Under the pieces are notes generated by a model. The model ran no database searches, was not told the DNA's origin, and saw only the letters and a program-made list of their open reading frames with translations. Position numbers and translations under genes: made by a program. A DNA stretch of 64,000 bases from Rotaria socialis (lineage: Eukaryota; Rotifera; Eurotatoria; Philodinida; Philodinidae), in NCBI GenBank assembly GCA_905331475.1, contig CAJNYU010004143.1, forward strand, positions 1-64,000, in the 5' to 3' direction. Positions 1-12,693 of this stretch are shown in pieces (positions within the stretch are counted from its first letter, which is position 1; each line of letters starts with the position of its first letter).

Positions 1-676
1 TCAAGATCTTGTTTTCTAGACAATAACATATGCTTTTCTGCTATCTACAGTAAAACAAGTACTTTGTCTACAATTAGATCATGTAATTGATGATTTTTTT
101 AAAGAAAAATGAGATAATAGCATGTCTTTTTTTATTCGTTTCTACAGTTATTAAATACTGCGATAGTTCTCTTTTTTCCTTTTAATTCTCTTATTGATCT
201 AGAGTATCGCTGACAATAAAGTAGGGGAAAATCTAAAAATCAGGAGAAAATGTTGAAAATCAGCTCCTGAAACCAGGAGATTTTCTATCAGGATAGCTGC
301 CCAAAAATCAGGAGTCTCCTGGTCAAATCAGGAGGTTTGGCAAGCCTGTTCTAGAATATGGCGAAATCTGAATGATACGATGTGTATGAAATATCTTTAC
401 AAAACAGAGATTATAATTTTTTTATAAGTCATTCATGATAATTTTTTTTTGAGTACTTTTCTGCTTACTTGATACAGCTGAAGTTGAGAAAATACCAAAA
501 ATCTCCAAAAACGTCTAGCAGCTCAGAAAGAGATATGGCTCATTGTTCTCTTTTAATATTACTGAATAGAGTCAGACGAGATTATTGGATTTAACCAGAT
601 TGTACAGCAAGCCATACACATCATCGAGAAGGTTGAGCTCATCGATACATACTGCAGAGAAATAAAAAACATAAAA
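1..676. other. Non-coding 5' flank with clustered CAGGAG motifs
   Basis: No supportable gene. Positions about 230-345 hold at least five copies of the word CAGGAG or its complement, some arranged as short palindromes (CTCCTG followed by CCAGGAG, and CAGGAG next to CTCCTGG). This looks like the end of a small repeat element, but no terminal repeat partner is visible in the window. Confidence 0.4.
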
Positions 677-742
677 ATGTGCCTCAAACTGTTAGCGTTA
701 GCAGTTAACAGTGCAGTCTTTGGCGGATATATCTTTGTTTAG

Positions 743-2253
743 CTACTACAAGTACAACGGTCACCACATCGACATCAACAACAACAGTGACGACGACCAC
801 TACGTCGACATCAACAACAACAGTGGCGACGACCACTACGTCGACATCAACATCAACATCAACATCAACATCAACATCAACAACAACAGTGACGACAACG
901 ATCAGTAAGAAAAAGTTTTGCCTATTAGTGGCTCGAATAAGTGTTTACAAGAAATGGGCTATAAAAAAGTTTGAAAAATTTGACTTCAATAACTGCTGAT
1001 TAGTATATATTGAAAGAATGCCCAGGTCGATGATTCTGCCGCCAAAATACGTGAATTTCTGATGAGAGCCTACATGAAAGATCCTGTTTTCAGTCAGTGA
1101 ACACCCGAAAATGATAAAATCCTAGAATCTTAATGAAAGCAAGATTGTGATTTGTTAAACTTTTGTCAAAATTATCTATTTTAGCAAGGTACTTTCATGT
1201 TGTTGAGAAAATGAACGATGATACTGCTAAATCACGTTTAAAACAATAAATAAGAGAATCTCATTTCAGTGATATTGATATTTATTTTGTGCACCACACT
1301 TGTTTTTTCTTTCAGTACCGCTACGTGCACCTGCCATTGAGATTCCTCCGAATGCAAAATGGCAACAGAATGGTGTGACTGTTGCTGGAGGAAATGGATC
1401 AGGCAGTGGATTCAATCAACTCATTCAACCATTGGGTTTGTATGTTGACGATGCTCAAACTGTCTATGTTGCTGATCGTAACAATCACCGTATTGTGGGA
1501 TGGAAATGGAATGCAACGAGTGGTGAAGTAGTTGCCGGTGGAAATGGAGAAGGAAATGGGACTCATCAGTTGTTTAATCCATTTGATGTGATTGTCGACA
1601 AAGAGAGAGATAGTTTTATAATCTGTGATTGGAGAAATAGGAGAGTAGTACGGTGGCTTCGTCGCAATGGAATACATGGGGAAACGACCATCTCGAACAT
1701 CGACTGTTTCGGTTTGACAATGGACGATATTGGATCTGTTTATGTCGCTGACATGAAAAAATATGAAGTAAGACGATTCCAAAGAGGAGACTCTCAAGGA
1801 ACAGTGGTTGCAGGTGGCAATGGAGATGGAAATCATGACGATCAACTTTCTTCCCCACAATATGTGTTTGTTGATCGAGATTATTCAGTGTATGTGTCTG
1901 ATTTTGGAAATCATCGTGTGATGAAATGGGTAGAAGATGCAAAAGAAGGCGTTGTTGTGGCTGGTGGTCAAGGACAAGGAAATAATTTTACACAATTGTC
2001 GAATCCTCAAGGAGTCGTTGTCGATAAAATGGGTACTGTCTATGTGGCTGATGCAGAAAATTATCGAATCATGCGTTGGGTCAAAGAAGCCACAGAAGGA
2101 AATGTTATTGTTGGTGGAAACGGCCGAGCAGAACTATTGAATGAATTAAATTATCCCTTTGGTTTATCGTTCGATTTGTACGGTAATCTTTATGTCGTCG
2201 AGTGGGGAAATAATCGTGTGCAAAAATTTAATATTGAACAGACAATAAAATAG
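743..2253 (+). CDS. NHL-repeat beta-propeller protein with Thr/Ser-rich stalk (5' end uncertain)
   Basis: Two exons are readable: 743-904 and 1316-2253, joined by a GT-AG intron (GTAAGA donor, TTTCTTTCAG acceptor) that keeps frame. Exon one encodes an almost pure Thr/Ser/Val stretch of about 50 residues, a mucin-like stalk. Exon two holds six NHL repeats of the type YVADxxNxRIxxW, about 45 residues apart, separated by VAGGNGxGN linkers. Six NHL repeats usually form one beta-propeller that binds proteins or ligands outside the cell. The first coding exon is not resolved. A short hydrophobic peptide starting at the ATG at 677 (MCLKLLALAVNSAVFGGY) could be a signal sequence, but its frame meets TAG at 740-742 and does not join the stalk frame without an extra splice. 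Bdelloid genomes carry many such genes; the ligand is unknown. Confidence 0.75.
745..904 (+). repeat. Threonine/serine codon microsatellite (ACA/TCA-type triplets)
   Basis: Degenerate triplet and hexanucleotide repeat (ACATCA, ACAACA, ACGACC) that encodes the Thr/Ser stalk of the NHL protein. The run at about 840-880 is close to a perfect ACATCA repeat, so its length is likely to vary between alleles. Confidence 0.8.
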
Positions 2254-5200
2254 TGCTATTTCGTTGTGTGATGGAAAAAATGATTTTTATAGAATAAAAA
2301 GATATTATCTATTTCAGATCAATCAATAAATATATTTGAAATTCGTGTGCGCTCGACCAGGGCAAGCCCTCATGCATATGTGAAAATGAATGAATGTCGT
2401 GTTTACTCGAACGGCATGTCGTGTTGCCACTGCCATTAGTTAGGTTTTCTGGTTGAAAATAGAATATGATTGAATGGCTGCTCTCATCTCTATCTACTCC
2501 TATTTATACTAGTGTACAATGACATGACATAAACTTTCTTCTTCTCTTTGATCTTAATATCTCACTCCACCTCTTTTTTTAGGAGCCAAGATTGTATTTT
2601 ATGAAAAATAGTCGACAACTTTGTTTAGACATTTATCAAAATCAAAAGCTAGTTTTAAGATTTTAGGTTTAGTAAGTTTTGATATTAAAGTATTTATTTT
2701 TATAAGATATTAATAAAAGTAATTAATCTTGACAGGATAAATCCACAATACTTTCCTACCAACACAATTAAAATGGACGGTATAAAAACTTTTGAGAAAA
2801 GAAAAAAGGTCAAACTTCATTAGATCCTATTGCCGGTCTGTTACTAATTATAAGCACATATTGTCTTAGAAACCATACAAAAAAGAATTAACTATATAAA
2901 TAATTTGATTAAAATATATAATTGTAATTTAATCGTTTTTTTAATCGATTTTAATCTAATTACTCATTTAATTTGTTTTCTTTACACAGAAAAGGAGTGA
3001 TGTCACAATTCCATTAAACTTGGTATCCACATCATATAAAGTACGGCGCACCAAAGTATTCAAGTGATGTGCATTCACTTTCTGATGTAACTATTACTTC
3101 CACGAGTAACCACCGGTTTAACGCTCAGTATCAGCATATGTTTTGAACCCTGAGGAACTTGACTAGTTTTGGTGTATTACCTTAAAGGTAATGAGTTGAT
3201 CAATTTAATCGATAGCTATGAATTTTAAGAGGTGACCCTATGGAAAATCGTTGATGTTTCAGTGTCTGATCCTTGACACTGTTAAAAAATCCTTTTTTTG
3301 GGTCTGTTCAGGATCTTATCTAATATCACCAGGCTTATGTATAACTGTTGCTATGGAACCTGTCCGAAATGTGCTACAATTCAATGAATATAAAACTTCA
3401 TTCGTATATATTCACAAATATAGTACTGACAAGTGTTGTGACAACATTGTGTCTGGGTCTTAGCAGAATTTTCTAAATAGAACAGAAGATCTATCAATAC
3501 ATAAAATATTGATCTCTAGACTTTTCGTTCATGAATTTAACAGTTAACCCGGTTATACTGTGTTGCTGTGTAGAAGTGATGCAGCGAATCATTTTTATTT
3601 TTTCACTATTCGCTAAATTCAAAATATAATAATCTAACTTCTATTTTCTGTTTATCATTCAATTATTTCAACATGTAGTAAAACTATTTTAGATTTAAAA
3701 TTATTGCAATTTAATTGTGTTTATACACACATGAATAGCTTATGATAATCATTGATTCATCACAAAAAGGAACAGAAAAACAACGAGAATGAAGATAGAC
3801 TACAGAATAAATAGTGAGATGATCAGATTTTAAAAAAGAGAAGGTTTCACACGTTAAGCAACCATATTCATGTAATCTACAAAATATTTTATAGTAGATA
3901 TATATCTGTACGATGAAAAAAAAGAAGTTAATGAACAGGGTAACACACGTTAACTTATTGAACTAGTGCTGAACAATCTCCTTTAGTTCAAAAAAAGCGT
4001 AGAATATACTTATATTCAAAGTATAACATTTTTCTCGTAAAAAAACCAAAAAACTACATGTTGAAACTTTTCGAGAATAAACAAAAGAATGATAAGTAAT
4101 ATTAAAATAATGCAGACGAGAAGAAAGATTTCCGTACAAGAAATTATTTATTGATTCATCAATTTCCATTTTTAAAATATTATTACCAAAAGATTCTTTA
4201 TTCATAGAGAAACGACTATCATAATGATGATTTACATTTTCTGGTGTTTTTGGAAGCAAAAATTTGAAATAAATGCAAAAATGATTTGATATCCTGATCC
4301 AGAAGAACATTTTATAAATACTTTCAAAAAGCCGAAAAAACTTCCACCAACAAAATGAGTCAACCAATTTAAACGACCAAATTTTTTACATTGAAGTGGA
4401 AGATAAACATAAATATGAGTTGAAACTGTTCATACTTTTGGTGGGTATAAATTATTCAGAAACGAAAAAATTCAATAGCAAAATTTTTTATCATTTTCCT
4501 AATGGTCATGTAAAAAAAAAGAATAGTATTATAAAGTGCTAATCTCCACTCATGGTTAGGAATAAGAGTTTTCTGTTTTGCCATTCAAACTCACACCCCA
4601 TATCTACACCCTATAGTGAGTTTTATATCATTTTTATAATGCTGTTGTATGTCATGGAGAATTTAGAGGTGAAACATGTTGGTAAACTAGTATTGAATGT
4701 ACTCCAACAATAAAAGATCATGATTTTTTCATTTTCATTTTCAAATCACAATAAAAAGAATGATTAAGTATCGTTTTTCCATAGCTATGGATAGATCACG
4801 TCTAGTGTTATTTGAGCTAAAAGTTGTGCAACCTCGTACTGGCATGTTTCGTCATGATTAACAAACTTTTATTCAGCACATTTTCCCAGAAAATAATCTT
4901 CACTATCTCATTTCGCTCGATGTTACATTATTTATTTTGATTTTTGATATTTATTCTCTAGTCTATAAGGATATCAGTCTATTGTCAGTTGAATTCATCT
5001 TTGACGAAATGTCTGCGAGATAAAGAGCTTAACAGCGTGTCTGACTCTCCGTGAATACTCTGCTCTTTGGTACAATAAAAAGATTGTATCTTAGAAAAAT
5101 GCCATGCTTGTTAGAGCCTTCTTGTACCCTTTTGAGAGAAAAAATAAAAGTGAATACGGAAACAGTGTGAATATTACATGTAATAGAGCGTTACAAGCTG

Positions 5201-6294
5201 TTTAAAAATCAAAGATTTCCCCAACCATGAGCCTTTTCGTCTAAGAAAGAGAAATGAACTTTCTATATATTGCCGAGTGTAGAGATGGGGGTCTAATTGT
5301 AACCGTTCGATAGAGAAAATTGTTTTGTTTAAGCCAGGAGCTATGCTTATTTCCACAAGAGCACATAAATCGCTCAGCTGATCTCCGATGACTCCTAGGA
5401 GCTGCATTGTAGCAAATTCTGAGAGTACAAAAACTATGTGTTCAATGGTTACAGATCGCTTTAAAAGCAAAAGCAAAATTCGAGTTTTCTTTTAAATCGG
5501 CTTACGTAACTTAAGTTCAACCAGTTGAGACATAAACCGGTATAAATGTGTGTTCATATTGTGTTTTGCAAGATTTGATTGATACAATATAACAAAAACC
5601 GTCACTCATGTATATGGTCAGAAAGAGAAAGGTCTCAACTGTAAAATAGCTCTAGAAAATCATTTGCTTTAACATGGAACGCAAAATGGGATGTTTATTT
5701 TTAATTTTTTTTACTTGAAAATCTTACAGCGACCATATTCTTAATATTTGATATTATTATGGTAAGTAGAATAACAAGTGTTTGTTTTCTAGAGTTATAT
5801 AAATCCATTGAATAGACGCTGATATATGAGTGTTGTATGGTTCGCAAAACGAGACTACAATTCGAGCGCAATTCACCCATATATAGTGTCTAACACTGAA
5901 AGTAGAGAATAAAATAGTTTTCTTGAAGATTGAACAGAAAGCGTTTGAGAGTTTAGTCCAAAATAATCTTTTGGGTGCATTTCCGAAGAACATGTTTTTT
6001 TTAGAGAGATCTGAAACTAGCTTGTAAATGACTATATGTAACACATTTTTGTTTACATGACGAATATACAAAATGTCATGGGACATTATGTGAAGTTTGT
6101 ACTTTTCAGATTTTACATACTCTCATCGGAATCATCGAAAACGTCTCTCTTTCACCAGAGATGTTGGAAAAAATGAGTGTCATTTGCAAAATATAAAAAT
6201 CTTGTAAAAAAGAATGCATGAAAACTGGTACATTTTATTAGCATACAGCATAGTCAATATTAAACAACAAAAACTCACTGCGACTGTGTCAAAG
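2254..6294. other. Intergenic, no supported gene
   Basis: Four kilobases of AT-rich sequence. Open frames at 3251-3463, 3963-4367, 5174-5476 and 5757-6086 are 70-134 codons long. They lack recognisable domains or splice context and have composition expected of chance frames in AT-rich DNA. No RNA gene or repeat unit was identified. Confidence 0.5.
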
Positions 6295-9200
6295 ATGCAG
6301 TTTATCCATGTCTTGGGATTATGGTTGATTAATCTGGAACTTACTGGTACAATATTAGGTGATTAGTTATTTTCTTATAAATTTAGATCTTATTATGTGA
6401 ATTCCTCCTAGATTTTCTATAATATTTCATTCCCATTTTTTGTCTTGTACTACTTGAATATTTTCTATGTGGCAATCTAAAATTCTAAGCCTGTGATGAC
6501 CAATATGCATCATAGTTTGCTGAATACTTTCAACTCATATATCGATCAACTTGATCAAGAATGAAGTAACATAAAATTATATTTGAAGGAATTTCACTCA
6601 TAGATAATAGTACAATGAAAGGTTTTATGTTCTCAAAATTGATATTTTCAAATGCAAATTACTCTGAGATACCTTCGTTTATACGTAATATCTCTAAATA
6701 TTTTGTCTAATAGAAGTATCATTCCATCAACCCAAATTCAGTTCATGTGCATCGTGGAACTCGACTGGTATTTCCTTTGTAAACAACAACAACACAATCG
6801 GTGCACACTATCTTGATATATTCATCGACATTAACAATAATATCTATGTGGCTGATAGTATCAACTATCGTATTCAAATCTGGCACAATGGAAGTCACAA
6901 TTCATCGAGAGAGTTATCGGGTAATTTAAACTTACCAAACAGTCTCTTTGTCACAATCGATGATTATATTTATATTGACAATGGTAACGACGGCCGAGTT
7001 GACAAATGGCCACTGAATTTAGTGCAAAACATATCTGTAATGTATGTCAATCGAGGGTGTATCGATCTGTTTATCGACATTAACAATACTCTCTATTGTG
7101 CCATTGATAATGGTAGTCTAATAGTTAAAATGTCGCTACAAGATAATACCAATACGATGATAACCGCCGCGGGTACAGGCTGCGCTGGATCTCTCCCAAA
7201 TATGCTTGATCGACCTTGTGGAATTTTCGTTGACAGTAACTTTAATTTGTATGTGGCCGACACCGGAAATAACAGAATCCAGCAATTTTCTCGTGGAGGA
7301 CTAAACGGGATAACAGTGTGTGGAAATGGTGCTCCAGATACGATAGAACTCAAAACTCCAACAAGTATTGTACTTGACGCTGATGGCTATCTATTCATTG
7401 TGGACAGCGATAACAATCGGATCATAGGATCGGGACCAACGGGTTTTCGATGTTTGTTCGGATGTTCGGGTTCACCTGGCATAGCGTCCGATCAATTGAG
7501 TCGCCCACGGTCTCTTGCTTTTGACAGTTACGGCAACATGTTTGTTACTGATATAAATAATGATCGAATTCAAATGTTTCTTTTGGCAACCAACTCTTGT
7601 GGTGAGTGACTCGTAAACAGTAAATTACTGAATATGCTTTGCGACTCTTTGAGTCGATACATTTTTATAATAGAAATCGAATAGAAAAGCTTGACAGAAT
7701 ATTTACTCACTAGAAAATTGAAAACACTAATGTTCGAATATTTTCTACCTAATAGCACTAGATTATGGAAGTCACGAATGAGTTTAAAATATATTTATGA
7801 GCGAGAACATGTTTAATATCATAAAACGATCCTAAATCTGTTCTAGATGAAACGACCATTCCACCAAGACAAACATCGACCACTAATAACGAACTAGTTA
7901 CTAGTACTTTCCATTGTAAGTATTGCCCATCGATCTTATAAATAGTCAGAATCTTTTCATTTAGTGCAAAGCACAGCAAATATCACCAAGACAACTGCTG
8001 GTGAAAGCACAACACAACTCCCACGAGGTTTGTTGTTGATCAATTTCATTTGATAGTTTTTGAAACATTGGAAACATTTTTAGATCAGCCGACTTCAGCA
8101 CAACATTTCAATACTAATCCAAGTACTTTTTTTCTAGGATGAAAAATACATTCGAATTATATACTGATGTGTTTCATATTAGGTTGTTTCTCACCTATTA
8201 TCACCCTTTTCCCGAGCATATCATCGTCGACAGCACCTATACAGTTTCGACGCAGTGAAGACTTGCACATCAGTTCATATATTGAAGTGAACTGTATTGC
8301 TTCACTTGCAGTCATCACACAATGGGCAGTCTTCAACTGTAGATCAACATGTTCTCTTCGAACAAAACTTGACCAATCGGTGATTACTACACTCAGTGAG
8401 TTGTTTATTCGAGCGCGAACTTTAGCATATGGTCTCTACGAGCTGAAATTGACTGTGACAATGGTAGCCTCAACGGATTTGATCTCATCGGCTTCTGTTT
8501 ATGTAAGAATTAATCCACCGAATATAATACCAAATCTTGTGGAATTTGGCACGTCAATGATCAGCAGCGGTCAAGAGCAAGATCTTACATTCAACCCAGG
8601 TTCTTTTTCTGTTAACCCTGACGAGAGTACGTTTAATTTAAGCGTAAGTTATATTTTTTTAAATATCTGTACGACTATTAGGAATCTTTCTGTCTTTCAT
8701 TTTCAGGATTGGACCTATGAATACTACTGTCGAACTTACGATTCAAATAAAATTGAAGTCTTGCAAACCTTTAATCAGACGAATCATTCATGTTTCTCAA
8801 ATAGATCGAGTATGAACTGCTTTGATCAATCACTGAAATCTTTAGTATTTGTGTACAGGCAATACGGTAGCATGGCAGTATGGATCAATAGTTCCATCTA
8901 CATCGTCAGTAACGATTTTTGCTGGATCATTGGCATCCAATCAAACATATCAGTTTGTTGTTCATATGGTCAATTGTCGAGATTTGACATTTCAAGTCAA
9001 AGGTTTTCTAATGGTGAAAGTGGCCGACACTAATTCTCCAAAGGTTGCTATAGCGTAAGTTGCCATTTATTTCGATGGATGATGAATTTCGATTTCAACG
9101 TATTAGTTGCGTGATCTCCACTATGTGTTCATTCAACGGTGAATATCAAAAAATCAATCCAAATACACAAGTAGCTCTCTTTTCTGTTTGTCTCGACAAC

Positions 9201-12200
9201 TGCACATCGATAAAAAACATCAAGTGGAATATCTATAAGGGTTCAATGAATTTATCGACCGATATTGTCAAATGGACTCAAATGAACAACTCTCAAGATA
9301 GCTTCTTTTTTGGTAAATACGTCTGATTGGGAAAAAAAGAAATTCTCGCAATTCAATATCATTTCAGGAATGAACACAAGTAATTTCACTGCCATCAACA
9401 AATTGTTTCTTGACAATAGTTAAGTTTATTATTGGCGATTCGAAGTTGTCTATACATTTGTTACAAAGGAGATCAGCTTGAGTGCACTCAACTTTATAAT
9501 CAATCAACCTCCTGAAAATGGTACTTGTTCGATCAGTCCTCTCAATGGTACTACAAGTAGTTTGTTTACTATCAACTGCTTAGGCTGGATTGACGACGAT
9601 GATATTAAAGATTATTCATTCTACGGTAGAATTATTTTAAACTACTCTTCAGATATATCAGTACTGTCCAAGACTTATTAGCAGTCTATACAATGCATAA
9701 AGATTGGAGAAGTGTATTCAACAGAAATAAGTTGTTATAAATAAAAACAATGGCGGAGTTTTTGCGAGTATAAAAAGAATGAGCGTAATATTTCTTTGGT
9801 TTTGATTTGCCACACATTTTCCTTTCTACTGTAAAATTGACAATTGATCTTAATTTGATAGGGTGGACCACTGATCGAACTGAACGAATAATGCTTGCTT
9901 TTACAACTCTGCCAACTTTAAAAATTCGATTACCTGCTGGCAATGGCAACACATCGTTACTCGTGATGATGGTTCATATCCGAGATATGCTAGACTGTAT
10001 GACAGAATTTTATATGGAAGCTCCTGTTGTTATTCTGGATTTGACAGAAATCAATACATTGATCAATGTGTTACAAGAGCCAACCAAGGGTGCAACCATC
10101 AATCCATTTGTTCAACTTCTTGGCAGTGGATATCAAAATACCGTAGGACAAATCATTATCTTAATCGCACAAGAACTGAATAAGATGAATAAACAAAATA
10201 TTGAAACTGCCGTTGAAAGTAAGTATTTCAATAACTATTCCTTGTAACAGATAATTTAAATATTACTGTCTAGACGGTATTTCGGCTGCAAGTATTTCAG
10301 TATCATCGTTGGGTAGCGCCAGATTGCATGCAGTAAGTTTTTCTTCTGTCTTCTGATTTGTATTATCAATGTCGCAATAGTCTTCTATACCATTGAATAT
10401 GTCGGTCATGAACAAGTACAATGAAAAGTTAAACATTCTTACCAATGTACGCAACTATCTTATGATGTTCATAACCAATATGACGATTACTACTGTGAAC
10501 AGTATCAAACTACAAGCATCTATACTTGCTCTACTCACTGAAGCCACAAATCAGTTGACGCGAACAGCTTCGGTAAATGCGATTGTCTTCCATTCCATCA
10601 ACATAGTTTTTAATGAATAGGAACTTGCCTCGGCCAAATGCCACCAGCTTTCGTTTGCTTTGTCAGAGATTGCCAAAAAGATTTCCTACGAGGATGCACA
10701 ATTTGCAGCCACTCTTATTGCTCAATGTATCGGTAACGCTCTCACTGTAAGAATTTCTCAAATGTATTCAATATGATCACTCTTAAATGAAATATTCTTA
10801 GGCCATCAACAGACAGTTGCAAGAACGAGGAAATGATCTTGATCTTGATTCTATCTGCGGAAATATTTTACCCAATGACTACGACAATGACTTCGAGTTT
10901 GTTAGGTCAAATCTGAGTAAGCCTGTTTTCGTATGATTGTATATGATTTACATATACTTGACTAAAATAAAAATATTTTGATGGAAACTACGTCAAATGT
11001 TTTCAGGCGCCTTCACAAAATAATTTTGTTTTTCTTCTCCTGCTCTCTTGCCTATTAAAACTTTATAGATTAGCAACTGGGATACTTTTTACTTTTGATA
11101 CAGCTCTTATTCTCACCCTGATCCCTCACATAAACCCCATTCTAGCTTTACTCTACCACACTATCAAAATATTTTACTATGAATCTCGGTCGACACTTTC
11201 CATTGACACTTGTTTTTGACCAAATCCACACATAAATAGTATATCACTGAGCTTTGATTTTATCAATAGAATTATTTATTGACGGAGATGATTTTTCATG
11301 GGAAGCAATTCAGAAAGGTCGAAATCTTTATTGTCAAATGAAAATGGTATGTTTGACGAAGCAGTAAAACGCCATTTAATAATTTTTTTCATACAGTCAA
11401 ATAAGATTGCTGTCCAATGCAACGAAACTCTTGCAGCAGTCACTACTGCACTAAACATTCATTTGAACATTGCACAGAGCACCATAATAAACACAACAGC
11501 TGTTTTCATCTCATTGGAAAAAAACAACGATGGCATCTGTGTCATCCAAGCTTATTAGACAAGTTGGTGATGCTCAGATTCGCATGTCGCCTATGTTTGA
11601 TTCAAATGTGACTGAGAATTCATCCGTGTTACTTCGAGTGAGTTGAATTAGTGATTTTTATCAATAACTTGTTTCCCTGTCTTCATTTAGTCCATAATGC
11701 AACCACTTGCCGTAGCTGGAGCCTCTCGATCTCAAGCAAAGACAAATTTGTCGACATCCATCTCACTCTCATTATTCGATCTAAATAGTAATGAGATTTC
11801 TATTCGTACCAGTGCCAATCATTCAATCGAGCTCCTTATTCCTCGAGATCCTAATTCTCTTATACCACCAATGACCTTGCAAAATGTTACTTCGATGAGT
11901 AGTGTGCAACCTTTTAATTTACATGTTGTCAATATGACTCAATTTTTGACCAACACTAATCTTAGTGTATCGCTACATTTCGAAATACGTCCTCTTAATG
12001 TGAGTCTTGGTTACTTGTTCATCTACAAATTCGATAATTCACCTGAACTAAACAGTGCGATCAATCAAATGGATGGATGGTCTTTACTTTGTCCTTCAAG
12101 TAAGTTTCGGTACTGTGATTTGAAAAAATAAACTTTTGCCTTAGATTTGACGAATGATAGCATCTAAATACGTTTCATCGATAATCGACATACATTACAT

Positions 12201-12693
12201 CGTCAATCAGTCATTTTTGGCTTACGTGAGTTGAACTCGACAGAGATCGACGATTTCTGTTCGAATATATCAATCAGGGACCCACCTATCATCAACAAAC
12301 CTTTCACTTTCTCGTCTGACTATGAACTGCGTGTTTACACATCTGGTTGTTATTATCTTGATGCAGATAACAATTGGCAATCAGATGGATTGTGGGTCAG
12401 TTGAAAAAAGATCTTATTTTTATATTAATGTCAGAATTTCTTCCATATAGGTTGGCCCTTTGACAAATCACTATCAAACACAGTGTTTTTCCACTCATTT
12501 GACCACATTTTCTAGTAGTTTTCTGGTTCAGTCGGCTCCGCTCAATCGGAATCATATGTCCATCAACTTTGTCCGTAGTGGTCTTGTTATGAATGACTTC
12601 AATATGTACATTTACTCGGACAAACTTTTCGATCTAGGAAGCAATATTTCTCAACTTGTGCAAATGCGCAAATACTCTCCACCATTGCTTTAA
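6295..12693 (+). pseudogene. Polycystin-1-like NHL-REJ-GPS protein, broken and C-terminally truncated
   Basis: Exons that join in phase: 6295-6358 (signal peptide, MQFIHVLGLWLINLELTG), 6714-7601 (six NHL repeats), 7847-7915, 7965-8027, 8084-8122 (Thr-rich linkers), 8183-8643, 8707-8809, 8859-9054, 9107-9312, 9368-9625, 9862-10218 (REJ region), 10274-10332, 10381-10572, 10621-10746, 10802-10916, 11270-11346, 11397-11637, 11691-12099, 12145-12395 and 12451-12693. The REJ part is recognised from blocks such as ALNFIINQPPENGTCSI. The last exons carry a GPS/GAIN signature (WQSDGLW, then QCFSTHLTTF), where related receptors self-cleave at HL/T. Three lesions are visible: TAA at 9421-9423 inside REJ, a +1 shift in an A7 run near 11518-11524, and TAA at 12165-12167. 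After GPS the frame stops at 12693 with no transmembrane segments, so the polycystin channel-like part is absent. Clean splice sites suggest recent decay or sequencing error at some lesions. Confidence 0.75.

Noticed and set aside
1399..1942. Long minus-strand frames (153 and 108 codons) opposite the NHL gene
   Set aside because: They are antisense shadows of the NHL coding exon, whose repeats are unmistakable on the plus strand.
3963..4367. 134-codon minus-strand open frame
   Set aside because: No domain, no splice context and AT-driven composition; typical of chance frames in this DNA.
5174..6086. Two minus-strand frames of 100 and 109 codons
   Set aside because: No recognisable motif and no in-phase neighbouring exons.
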